This document shows, one piece after another, positions 16,447 through 26,316 of a stretch of DNA of 64,000 nucleotides. The stretch spans positions 1,736,001 through 1,800,000 of the forward strand of contig NZ_CP027860.1 in NCBI RefSeq assembly GCF_003015185.1, given 5' to 3'. This DNA is from Ahniella affigens (GTDB taxonomy: Bacteria; Pseudomonadota; Gammaproteobacteria; Xanthomonadales; Ahniellaceae). The notes beneath the pieces are model-generated. The model ran no database searches and was not told the origin of the DNA. It was given only the letters and a program-made list of their open reading frames with translations. Within the stretch, counting starts at the first letter, position 1. Each line of letters opens with the position of its first letter. The position numbers and the translations under genes are program-made.

Positions 16447-18405
16447 ATGTCTCGCTTTCGCTTTGGTCTTACGTTCCTGCTTGGTCTCGCCGCCTTACTG
16501 AGCACTGACCTCGCACTGCCTTACAGTTACACCATGATGCGGGACGCCGACCTGCGCGCGCAGGCACCGGTGGTCTACACCGCGCGCGTTGAGGCAGTGC
16601 TAGGCGGCTTTGCGACCCCTGGCGGCATTGAAACCCGCTATCGGCTCAGCCTTGGCAACGTGCTGCAAGGGCGGCTGCGCGACCGACCAATCGTGCTGGC
16701 GCTGCCAGGGGGCGAACTGCCCAATGGTGCGGGGCAAATGGCCTACGGTGTGCCGACCCTGAAAGCTGGCGAACGCGTGCTGCTGTTTGCGGCAGTGCGC
16801 CGTGACGGCATTCACCAGGCCATGCAGCTGAGCCTCGGTGTGTTTTTTGAACAAACGGTGGGCGGGCAGCGTGTTTACATGCGCTATCTGGACGCTGACA
16901 GCGCGACACCCAAGTCCCGCAATAGCAGCTACCAGCGCGTCCGCGATGCCGCGGGCTTCGAGATGTGGCTGCGCGACGCCGACGCGGCACCCGACGATGC
17001 GCCGTATTTCTTGGATGGGCCAGCGTTTGCCAACGAGCAGGCCAAGTTCAATCTGCTGCGCGATACGACGAGCACACAACCCATCCGTTGGTTTCAGTTT
17101 GATACGAACACGGCGCTGCTTTGGGTGTCGACCGTCGGCAGTGATCCAACGATCACAGCAAACCGCTTTACCATGCTGACGAACGCCGCCAATGCGTTGA
17201 CCAATGATGCTGGGAGTCGGCTGACCGTGACGCACGCGTCGGGCACGATCGCGTCGCCCGACACGCACTGCAATGACTTGGTTTCGGATGGCCATAGCGT
17301 GCTGTGGAACGACCCGTTGAATCAGTTGGCGGGTTCATACAGCTGTGCGGGCGGCGGCACGCTCGCGTTTGGTGGCCCGTGCTACTCGAATGCCCTGCAG
17401 AACTCCAACGGTCAGCAGTATCACAACGCTTTCGAAGGCCGCATTACGGTGCAGGATGGCGTCGGCTGTGAGTTCAACGGCAACAGTGGTGCGGATGGCG
17501 CCGAGGTGATGCTGCATGAGATGGGGCACGTTGTCGGGCTCGCGCACTCGTGTGGCGACTCGGCAACGGGCAGTTGCTCTGGTGGCAGTGCTGCCGATAA
17601 CGCCATCATGCGGGCGTTTGCGCATCTCGATGGACGGGGTGCCACGTTGCAGCCCGACGACCTGGCGGCCCTCACATTTGTCTATCCGGTTCCCGCCGTT
17701 CCGCCGAATCTGACCATTTCTGACGTGTCCGTCACGGAAGGCAATGCGGGCACCACTACGGCGACGTTTACGGTCAGCCTCAGCGCGGCCACGAATCAGG
17801 CGGTTACGTTCAACTTTGCGACCGCAGATGGGACTGCGACAACGGCCAATTCGGACTACGTGAGCAGCTCCGGATCGCGCAATATTGCCGCAGGGCAGAC
17901 CAGTACGACGATCAACGTCACGGTCAACGGCGACACCGCCATCGAGGCCAACGAGACGTTTGTTGTCAACCTCACGAATGTCGTCAATGCGGTGGCGGTC
18001 GATGCCCAAGGCACCGGGACCATCACGAACGACGATGTCCCACCGACACTCAGCATCAACGATGCGAGCGTGACCGAAGGCAACGCAGGCACCAAGCTGA
18101 TGACGTTTACGGTGAGTTTGAGTGCGGCCAGCAGCCAATTGGTCACCGCAACGTTCAATTCGGCAAACGGTACTGCCACGACTGCGAACGCCGACTATCT
18201 GGTCGCGAGCGGCTTGGTTTCATTGCCGGCCGGGCAACTCAGCGCGTCCGTCAACGTGACGATCAATGGCGACACGGCGCAAGAGGCCGATGAGACGCTG
18301 TTCGTCAACTTGAGCAGCCCAAGCAATGCGACATTGGCCGACGGTCAGGGCCTGGGCACGATTCTGGACGACGACAATCGAATCTTTGCCCATAGCTTTG
18401 AGTAG
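16447..18405 (+). CDS. Secreted matrixin-like metalloprotease with two Calx-beta domains
   Basis: A 652-aa exported protein. The ATG at 16447 has AGGAG 6 nt upstream and opens a Sec signal peptide (MSRFRFGLTFLLGLAALLS). The zinc site HEMGHVVGLAHSC (from residue 357) matches HExxHxxGxxH of metzincins, followed further on by an IMRAF turn that fits a Met-turn. Two Calx-beta-like repeats follow, beginning near residues 419 and 533 (each ISDVSVTEGNAG or SINDASVTEGNAG). The protein ends RIFAHSFE, very like the tail of the neighbouring metalloprotease. Expected location is outside the inner membrane, surface or secreted. Proteolytic substrate unknown. The two Calx-beta repeats are close in sequence, suggesting internal duplication. 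Confidence 0.88.
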   Translation: MSRFRFGLTFLLGLAALLSTDLALPYSYTMMRDADLRAQAPVVYTARVEAVLGGFATPGGIETRYRLSLGNVLQGRLRDRPIVLALPGGELPNGAGQMAYGVPTLKAGERVLLFAAVRRDGIHQAMQLSLGVFFEQTVGGQRVYMRYLDADSATPKSRNSSYQRVRDAAGFEMWLRDADAAPDDAPYFLDGPAFANEQAKFNLLRDTTSTQPIRWFQFDTNTALLWVSTVGSDPTITANRFTMLTNAANALTNDAGSRLTVTHASGTIASPDTHCNDLVSDGHSVLWNDPLNQLAGSYSCAGGGTLAFGGPCYSNALQNSNGQQYHNAFEGRITVQDGVGCEFNGNSGADGAEVMLHEMGHVVGLAHSCGDSATGSCSGGSAADNAIMRAFAHLDGRGATLQPDDLAALTFVYPVPAVPPNLTISDVSVTEGNAGTTTATFTVSLSAATNQAVTFNFATADGTATTANSDYVSSSGSRNIAAGQTSTTINVTVNGDTAIEANETFVVNLTNVVNAVAVDAQGTGTITNDDVPPTLSINDASVTEGNAGTKLMTFTVSLSAASSQLVTATFNSANGTATTANADYLVASGLVSLPAGQLSASVNVTINGDTAQEADETLFVNLSSPSNATLADGQGLGTILDDDNRIFAHSFE

Positions 18406-18432
18406 TATGCGTGCTAGCTACAGACTGCTACA

Positions 18433-18452
18433 CGCCACTTTACTAAGTGGCG
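18433..18452. terminator. Hairpin between convergent metalloprotease genes
   Basis: A perfect 8-bp stem (CGCCACTT with AAGTGGCG, loop TACT) lies midway in the 115-nt convergent gap. There is no T-run on either side, so it may be a weak or factor-dependent bidirectional terminator. Confidence 0.4.
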
Positions 18453-18520
18453 GTGAGCACTTACCAAGACGCGATGAGCGCTGGCAGCGCCAAGCGCTTT
18501 GCTTGTTGCGCCGTACGTAA

Positions 18521-19828
18521 TTACTCAAAGCCGTTTGCAAAAATCAGACTGCTGGCACCGCTGATCGTGATGTCCACACGCTGCATGCTGCAGGCATTCG
18601 TGTTGCCACTAGCGCAGACGCGGTAGACAAACCGATCGGTCGTTGCCGAGTTGCCATTGTGCGTGTAGCTGAAGGTGCCATTCGCGTTTAGCGTGATCGA
18701 ACCATTCGCAGGGCCCGGAAACGCAGTCGTGCTGAGTACGAGTGCAGTGCCATTCGGATGGGTGTCGTTTGCCAACAATGAGCTGGCGCCGCCGCTCGTG
18801 GTGGTCGCAGTGCCGCCGGTGGCCACATTGATGGTTTCCGCGACGGGCTCGGGCACGCGTATCGTGGCGAAATGCCAGTTGGTGGTCGAACTGAAGCGCA
18901 TGCGCGCACTCGTGATCTGGATGTTATTTCCCGACAAAAAACTGCCGCCCAGTTCGCACACTGCGAGACCGGTGAACGTCGTGTCGATGATTGCTGTGAT
19001 CTTGCACCCCGTTCCGACGCCGCCGTACGTCAATTGGACCGTGTAGTCGTCGGCATTGCCTGCAGTGCGGTCGTTGCCAGCCCGCGCGAGACGCAAGGTG
19101 GCCACATCATCGGCAGTCAGCGTGCGCTGATCTTCATCGGAGAACTGGCCCTGCTGCATGATCGCTTCGGTGCCGCTGGCGCTGAGGAGGGTAGAGACCG
19201 TCCGATCGCCATTCGCCGCAAAGGTTTGTCCAGCCGGCAGCGCCGTCAGATCACGGGCGTAGGTGCTGAAGTCGAACGGCGGCTCTTGCAGCGCGAATGG
19301 ATTATTGCTGTTTCGGCGGTACCAGTGCATGTTGACGTCATCGCCGCGCGTATCGTCGCCGCTCCCGCGAACATTGTCGGCGCCAATGGTCAAATTGAAG
19401 GCATTGTCCGCACCATCCGTGGTCTTCGTGTACTCGAGATCAGAGCCGGTCAGTCCTGATTCGTTCGCCAGGTTCGGGTGGGCGAGCCCGATGCAATGGC
19501 CGAGCTCATGCATCATCGTTGATTCCCAGTCGACCTGGCTTGCGGTCAGCTGATTGTCGGAACCTGAGCGCAGATTGCCGACCGACTGTTGCATCTGATT
19601 CCAGTGGGCAATCGCGTTCTGCAGTGGTACGACCATGTCGGTCTGATTATTGGTAGTCGGCTCGATGCACACGTCGACGGAGATGGCACCGCCGGTGCCT
19701 GAGTAGCCCTCGGGATGCGCGACCATGTCGACGCCATTGCCTTCACCTGCGAACACGAACGTCCCCGCCGTGCCGGTCGAGCTCATCAGGGCGATACTCA
19801 AGCCCAGTGCCAATCGATTCATGCTCAT
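18521..19828 (-). CDS. Secreted zinc metalloprotease with cadherin-like C-terminal domain
   Basis: A 435-aa exported protein. The ATG at 19828 has a strong AGGAGG 7 nt upstream and a signal peptide (MSMNRLALGLSIALMSS). The active site MHELGHCIGLAH (histidine 107) matches the HExxHxxGxxH metzincin motif. Residues about 335-425 (SLLANDTHPNGTAL, NGSITLNANGTFSYTHNG, DRFVYRVC) are a cadherin-like/VCBS-type tandem domain. The C-terminus is LIFANGFE, sharing the IFAxxFE tail with the convergent metalloprotease. Its start overlaps the stop of the upstream small secreted protein as ATGA, indicating translational coupling. Substrate unknown. Confidence 0.87.
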   Translation of the reverse strand: MSMNRLALGLSIALMSSTGTAGTFVFAGEGNGVDMVAHPEGYSGTGGAISVDVCIEPTTNNQTDMVVPLQNAIAHWNQMQQSVGNLRSGSDNQLTASQVDWESTMMHELGHCIGLAHPNLANESGLTGSDLEYTKTTDGADNAFNLTIGADNVRGSGDDTRGDDVNMHWYRRNSNNPFALQEPPFDFSTYARDLTALPAGQTFAANGDRTVSTLLSASGTEAIMQQGQFSDEDQRTLTADDVATLRLARAGNDRTAGNADDYTVQLTYGGVGTGCKITAIIDTTFTGLAVCELGGSFLSGNNIQITSARMRFSSTTNWHFATIRVPEPVAETINVATGGTATTTSGGASSLLANDTHPNGTALVLSTTAFPGPANGSITLNANGTFSYTHNGNSATTDRFVYRVCASGNTNACSMQRVDITISGASSLIFANGFE

Positions 19829-20373
19829 GGCTTGGCCTCCTGCTTTTGGGTCGCTACGCAACGCGAATCGGTGGCGAGTGCATACATGGCTTGCGCCAGG
19901 CTCTGCCATTCCTGCAGTTCGCGAAGATCGGGGTGCCGACTGGCGTCCCAGTCCAGATCACGGTACGCGAAGATCTCAGCAGTCGACCGTCTGAGTGGGT
20001 AACGGGTCAGTACGGTCAGTACCGCTTCGGAGCGTTCGAACACTTGGCCCGCCGTGCGCGCTAGTTCATTGTCTAGAGATTCAACCTGCTCCGCCAAGTT
20101 CGGCCCGCGGTTTTGACGCCAAGTCACCGTTTGCAACGCTTCCAACAAGTCCTGATGCAAACGGTCGTCCAGTCGGAATGCGCAGTCACCGGGATGCTTC
20201 CAATGTTCGGGCCGATGCACCCGCACGCCACCGTCTTCATGCAAATCCACGATAACGGCTTTGTCTTCCGCGACCAAATCAGCTGACCAGCTTTGGTACC
20301 GCAGCTGTACCGTTTGCGCGAAGCCCACCTGGCTTAGAACCAGCAATCCAATCGATATGCAAAACCGACGCAT
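19825..20373 (-). CDS. Small secreted protein coupled to a metalloprotease
   Basis: A 182-aa protein with a Sec signal peptide (MRRFCISIGLLVLSQVGFA) and a mature part rich in charged residues, predicted mostly helical near the end. No family is recognised. Its stop codon overlaps the start of the metalloprotease gene by four bases (ATGA), so both are made from one transcript in fixed order. By context it could be an inhibitor, chaperone or partner of that protease, but the sequence does not show which. One cysteine (in PGDCAFRLDD) and a second (DSRCVATQ) could form a disulfide. Confidence 0.75.
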   Translation of the reverse strand: MRRFCISIGLLVLSQVGFAQTVQLRYQSWSADLVAEDKAVIVDLHEDGGVRVHRPEHWKHPGDCAFRLDDRLHQDLLEALQTVTWRQNRGPNLAEQVESLDNELARTAGQVFERSEAVLTVLTRYPLRRSTAEIFAYRDLDWDASRHPDLRELQEWQSLAQAMYALATDSRCVATQKQEAKP

Positions 20374-20579
20374 GAGATCATCCCCTCTGCTACCCGTTGC
20401 AGCTTAGGACATTCGCCGGTTTTTCGCTTCTGTCTTCAGTCGGGTTTTTTGTGAAGACGCTGTGCAGACGCACCCTCACAGCGAATGACCGCAGGTGGTC
20501 CCGGTGGCGCGTCGCGTGTGCTCACGGTCCGTAACTCAGTCGTGGCCAGCGGAAGTCAGCGGATTTGGCTATCATCACC

Positions 20580-22609
<2,030 letters not shown>

Positions 22610-22716
22610 GTCAGCCGATGGTCGTCGCGGCTGGCCCGTGGGTGGTGCCAGCCGCCAAGCAATTCGCCTGATAGTGGCCCACAAGACTCGCCACTCGAGC
22701 TCAAGGAGACCGCTAG

Positions 22717-22747
22717 ATTGTGGGAGCGGCTTCAGCCGCGAACCGGC
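22717..22747 (+). repeat. Half REP element
   Basis: TGTGGGAGCGGCTTCAGCCG and CGAA match the left half of the REP units at 9738-10000. It is followed by two imperfect direct repeats of TTGCCGCAGGCTTCGGG (22749-22782). Confidence 0.7.
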
Positions 22748-22811
22748 CTTGCCGCAGGCTTCGGGTTTGCCGCAAGCTTCGGGCTTGCAGCACGTTCATC
22801 TTCGCCAAGGA

Positions 22812-22957
22812 GCCTCTGAACAAGTTCAGAGGCGATGCGGGCCATGGATGGCCCGCCCAGAATCAAGCACGCAAGTGCTTGATTCTGGGGCATCGTGTCC
22901 GGACATGTGCCGGACATGATGCGGGTCTGAAAGTCCAGGATGGACTTATTCAGACCC
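22812..22957. repeat. Array of five back-to-back hairpins
   Basis: Five near-perfect inverted repeats follow each other with 0-4 nt between them. H1 22812-22833: GCCTCTGAAC/GTTCAGAGGC. H2 22837-22856: GCGGGCCA/TGGCCCGC with loop TGGA. H3 22857-22888: CCAGAATCAAGCAC/GTGCTTGATTCTGG with GNRA loop GCAA. H4 22891-22921: CATCGTGTCCGG/CCGGACATGATG with one G-T pair. H5 22923-22957: GGGTCTGAA outer and AGTCC/GGACT inner stems with a 2-nt bulge. They fill the gap between convergent thiC and the membrane-TPR gene. No T-run follows any of them, so they are not ordinary terminators. Confidence 0.9.
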
Positions 22958-23025
22958 TTCCCAACGGTTTGGTCCGCCATTCAGCCCATCAGCAATGCGA
23001 CCAGGGCCAAGACGTGCAAAGGCCG

Positions 23026-24342
23026 TCAGTCGAGCTGCAAACCGTGAATGTTCGCTGTTTGCCACACAAGTTCCTTCACGGCGAGCAGTTCCCCTTTCTG
23101 CGGATGCTCAGGCCATTTTTGCTCGGCGTAGCGGATCAACTCGGCAGCCTGTTTGATCATGCTGAGCTTCTCGCACATGATCCGGGCTGACAGCAGCGTG
23201 TTCTTCAGTGCCTGTTCGTGTTTTGGGTAGCGTTGGGCAAAGCCGTGCGCGATATAAATGGCGAGTTTGTGCTGACCAAGCATCGTGGCGCGATTGGCCA
23301 GCCGAAAGACTTCGTCCGGAATCTCGGGCCGGAAACCGTTGTCCAGGGCCAGCGTCTCGGCATAGACCTCGACGGCGCGCTTGTCGTTGCCTTGCGCGGC
23401 CAATACGGCGACAAAGCGCTTGCCATGGTCAATCAGCGCGGCTTTGTCCTGATCCTTCTTGACCAGCTTGCGATAGTGCTCGTGGGCAAGCGTCGTCGCG
23501 CCGCGGCTGCTCATATGCTCAAGCAACTGGGCGCGTGCCTTGGCGTTATCGCCAGCGTCGGAAATGGCCTGGGTCTGATCGATCAGCTCCTGATCCGGGT
23601 CGGCGCGCAAGTTGCGCATGTTCCTTGGTAACTCGTCGGACTTGACCTGATGGCCCAGCTGATCGGCATATTGATAGACCACATAGCCCATCAGATGGAA
23701 ACTGGCCAGGATCACGTAGGACATAGCGAACCAGCTGAGCAACTCGCCGACGAAGCCCCCGGTGCCGCCGCCGGATGCCAGCGCAAAGTACACGCTGGCG
23801 GCAATGCCGATCGCAAAATAGATCATGCAAAACAGCGCGAGCAGCACATAGGCGCCACCGATCAGGCTGATTGTCTCGAACCACGCAGCAGGATTCAGTG
23901 CTTCGCGCAAACTGCGGGTCATGGTCAGCAGAATGATCGCAGCAGGCAGAATGTATGCGAACAGGAGGCCAAGAATCAGGCCTGCCCAGACGTTACCAAA
24001 CACGCCGACCAGAATGGCCGTAATCATCAGCACGAATTGCAGGATCAGGTGCTTGACCGCGACTGCCTCGCCGATCTGCATGCTGTACGGCGGTGCCTTC
24101 ATGTCGGAGTGCGAGGTGGTCAGTAAACACTCCGATGCGTAGCGGAACAGCGCGATATTCACAATCGTATTGATCATGATGCCTAGCATGAAGCTCGGGA
24201 ACAGTGTTGCCAATTTGACCAGGGTGAGCACGAACAAGGTCATGATCGCGTTGCTCTGCATCGGGTACGCCAATGTCTCTGGGATGCGCTCCCAGAATGG
24301 CTGGATGCGAGCAGCTGCGGTTGGGGTGGCGGCTTGGCTCAT
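23026..24342 (-). CDS. Multispanning membrane protein with TPR-like cytosolic tail
   Basis: A 438-aa protein. Residues about 30-235 contain several hydrophobic helices (for example LFVLTLVKLATLFPSFMLG, LILGLLFAYILPAAIILL, YVLLALFCMIYFAIGIAAS), resembling DUF4013-like membrane domains. Residues about 255-435 are soluble and helical, with alternating small and large residues typical of TPR repeats (AVEVYAETLAL, ANRATMLGQHKLAIYIAHGF). Function unknown. The start ATG overlaps the stop of the ABC exporter gene (ATGA), so it is translationally coupled to that transporter and may work with it or be regulated with it. Confidence 0.75.
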   Translation of the reverse strand: MSQAATPTAAARIQPFWERIPETLAYPMQSNAIMTLFVLTLVKLATLFPSFMLGIMINTIVNIALFRYASECLLTTSHSDMKAPPYSMQIGEAVAVKHLILQFVLMITAILVGVFGNVWAGLILGLLFAYILPAAIILLTMTRSLREALNPAAWFETISLIGGAYVLLALFCMIYFAIGIAASVYFALASGGGTGGFVGELLSWFAMSYVILASFHLMGYVVYQYADQLGHQVKSDELPRNMRNLRADPDQELIDQTQAISDAGDNAKARAQLLEHMSSRGATTLAHEHYRKLVKKDQDKAALIDHGKRFVAVLAAQGNDKRAVEVYAETLALDNGFRPEIPDEVFRLANRATMLGQHKLAIYIAHGFAQRYPKHEQALKNTLLSARIMCEKLSMIKQAAELIRYAEQKWPEHPQKGELLAVKELVWQTANIHGLQLD

Positions 24343-26126
24343 GATTGCTTACTCCCAAGATCGAATTGCAGACGGGCGAGTTCGGCGTACAGGCCACCCT
24401 GTGCGATCAACGCATCATGGCTGCCTTCGGCAACCACTTCGCCCTGGTCGATGACCAAAATGCGGTCGGCCTTTTGGACCGTTGCCAGACGATGTGCAAT
24501 GACGATCGTCGTGACCTGATGGCGGACGCCTTCCAACGCATTCTGGATGGCCGCCTCGCTCTGGGCATCTAAGCTGCTCGTGGCTTCATCGAGCAGCAGA
24601 ATCGGCGCCTTGCGCAGCAGCGCGCGCGCAATGGCGATCCGCTGTTGCTGACCACCCGAGAGCTTGACGCCGCGCTCACCCAGGTCAGTATCGTAGCCTT
24701 GCGGCAGCGCTTCGATGAACGCTGCGGCCTCGGCCTGCGCCGCCGCGTGGCGGACGTCCGATTCGTCCGCCTTGGCCCGGCCCACGCGGATATTCTCGGC
24801 GGCACTCATGGCAAACAGCACGCTATCTTGCGGTACCAACGCAAAGGCCGAGCGCAGGGATTCCAGCGTCAGTGCCTTGATCGGCTGACCGCCGATTTCA
24901 ATGGACCCGGCGTCAACATCGTAAAACCGCAACATCAGTTGAAAGATCGTGCTCTTGCCGGCACCGGACGGACCAACGAGCGCGATCGTTTCGCCCGGCG
25001 CAACGCTGAACGACACGGCGTTCAGCGCGGGCTTCTCGCGGCGGCTCGGATACGCGAACGTCACTTCGCGGAACACCACCGAGCCTGTCGCCCCATCTGG
25101 GAGACGGCGGGCGTCGGCGGCATCTCGAATGTCGGGTTTGGTATCCAGGACTTCGGTAATGCGATCCATGGCCCCGCCGGCGCGCTGCACTTCGCCCCAG
25201 ACTTCAGTCAATGCACCGACCGAGCCCGCAGCGGTAACGGCATACAGCACGAATTGAGTCAACACGCCAGCCGACACGTGGCCATCCAACACCTGGCCGG
25301 CACCGACCCAGAGCACGAGGGTGATCGAGCCAAACACCAGGGCGATGATCAAGAACGTCAGGAGTGCGCGCGTGCCGATGCGTTGATTCGCGGTGGCCAG
25401 GACTTTGCCGATCGAGCCATCGAAACGATCCGCTTCGACTGATTCGCGCGTGAAGGCTTTCAGAATATGCATCGCACCAAGGGATTCGGCAGCCTGCGCG
25501 CTGGTTTCGGCGAAGCGGTCCTGCGATTGCCGGGACAGCTTGCGGACTCGGCGACCGAACACCAGGATTGGCAGCATCGCGAGCGGAATCGCGAGCGCGG
25601 CATACGCGGCAAGTTTCGGATTTGTCCAGACCAGCAGGGCCGAGGCGCCTACCAGCATGATCACGGAACGCAGCGCCACCGACATGCTGGAGCCGACGAC
25701 GGTTTGCACCAGTTCGGCGTCTGCGGTGATCCGGGACAGCAGCTCGCCGCTCCGATTCTTCTCGAAGAACGTGGCGTCCAAACTCAGCAGGTGCCGGTAC
25801 AAGCGCTTGCGCAGATCGGCCGACACGCGCTCGCCGAGAATCGAGATGAAAAAGAATCGAAGCGCCGTTGCGATGGCTAGCACCAACGCGACCAAGCCAA
25901 GCAGCAGGAACGCCTGATTCACGGCGTCCCGATTGCCGCTGGTGAACCCTTGCTCGATCATCAACCGGGCCGCGAACGGGAGCGTCAGGGTCGCAGCCGA
26001 GCTCAAGCCCAGAAAGGCCAGCCAGCCGAGAATCAGCCCGCGATAGGGTTGCAAATACGGCCAAACTTGTCGGACCGCGGACCAACGAAAACCCGAGCGG
26101 GTGCCTGCTTCAGTACCTGAACTCAT
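24339..26126 (-). CDS. ABC exporter, fused permease and ATPase (MsbA/ABCB type)
   Basis: A 595-aa half-transporter: six-helix permease at residues about 20-310 and an ATPase domain from about 340. Walker A is GPSGAGKST, the signature LSGGQQQR, Walker B ILLLDEATSSLD and the H-loop IVIAHRLATV, all intact. It should work as a homodimer in the inner membrane exporting a lipid or hydrophobic compound; substrate unknown. It is not adjacent to lpxK, which argues against it being the essential MsbA. ATG 26126 is preferred to the TTG at 26177. The next gene overlaps its stop. Confidence 0.9.
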   Translation of the reverse strand: MSSGTEAGTRSGFRWSAVRQVWPYLQPYRGLILGWLAFLGLSSAATLTLPFAARLMIEQGFTSGNRDAVNQAFLLLGLVALVLAIATALRFFFISILGERVSADLRKRLYRHLLSLDATFFEKNRSGELLSRITADAELVQTVVGSSMSVALRSVIMLVGASALLVWTNPKLAAYAALAIPLAMLPILVFGRRVRKLSRQSQDRFAETSAQAAESLGAMHILKAFTRESVEADRFDGSIGKVLATANQRIGTRALLTFLIIALVFGSITLVLWVGAGQVLDGHVSAGVLTQFVLYAVTAAGSVGALTEVWGEVQRAGGAMDRITEVLDTKPDIRDAADARRLPDGATGSVVFREVTFAYPSRREKPALNAVSFSVAPGETIALVGPSGAGKSTIFQLMLRFYDVDAGSIEIGGQPIKALTLESLRSAFALVPQDSVLFAMSAAENIRVGRAKADESDVRHAAAQAEAAAFIEALPQGYDTDLGERGVKLSGGQQQRIAIARALLRKAPILLLDEATSSLDAQSEAAIQNALEGVRHQVTTIVIAHRLATVQKADRILVIDQGEVVAEGSHDALIAQGGLYAELARLQFDLGSKQS

Positions 26127-26316
26127 GCCTGACTGCCGATCAAAGCCGGTAAGTGTACCGGCTTTGGTGCGGCGCAATGCGCCCGTTGTGCGTGGACGAC
26201 TGAGCCAACCTTACAGCGGCAGCCGCTGACCTGGCGCCAGGGCTGGCGCAACTGCCGCTTGGATCGCGCCAAGCGTTCGACCTAGCCCTGCAGCCCGGGT
26301 CACTGCGCGATCTTGT

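Noticed and set aside
22812-22957. Rho-independent terminators for thiC
   Set aside because: Stems are strong but none is followed by a T-run on either strand; treated as a repeat array.
24339-26126. MsbA assignment for the ABC exporter
   Set aside because: Sequence class fits, but lpxK is not adjacent and the gene is coupled to a TPR membrane protein; only a general exporter call is supported.
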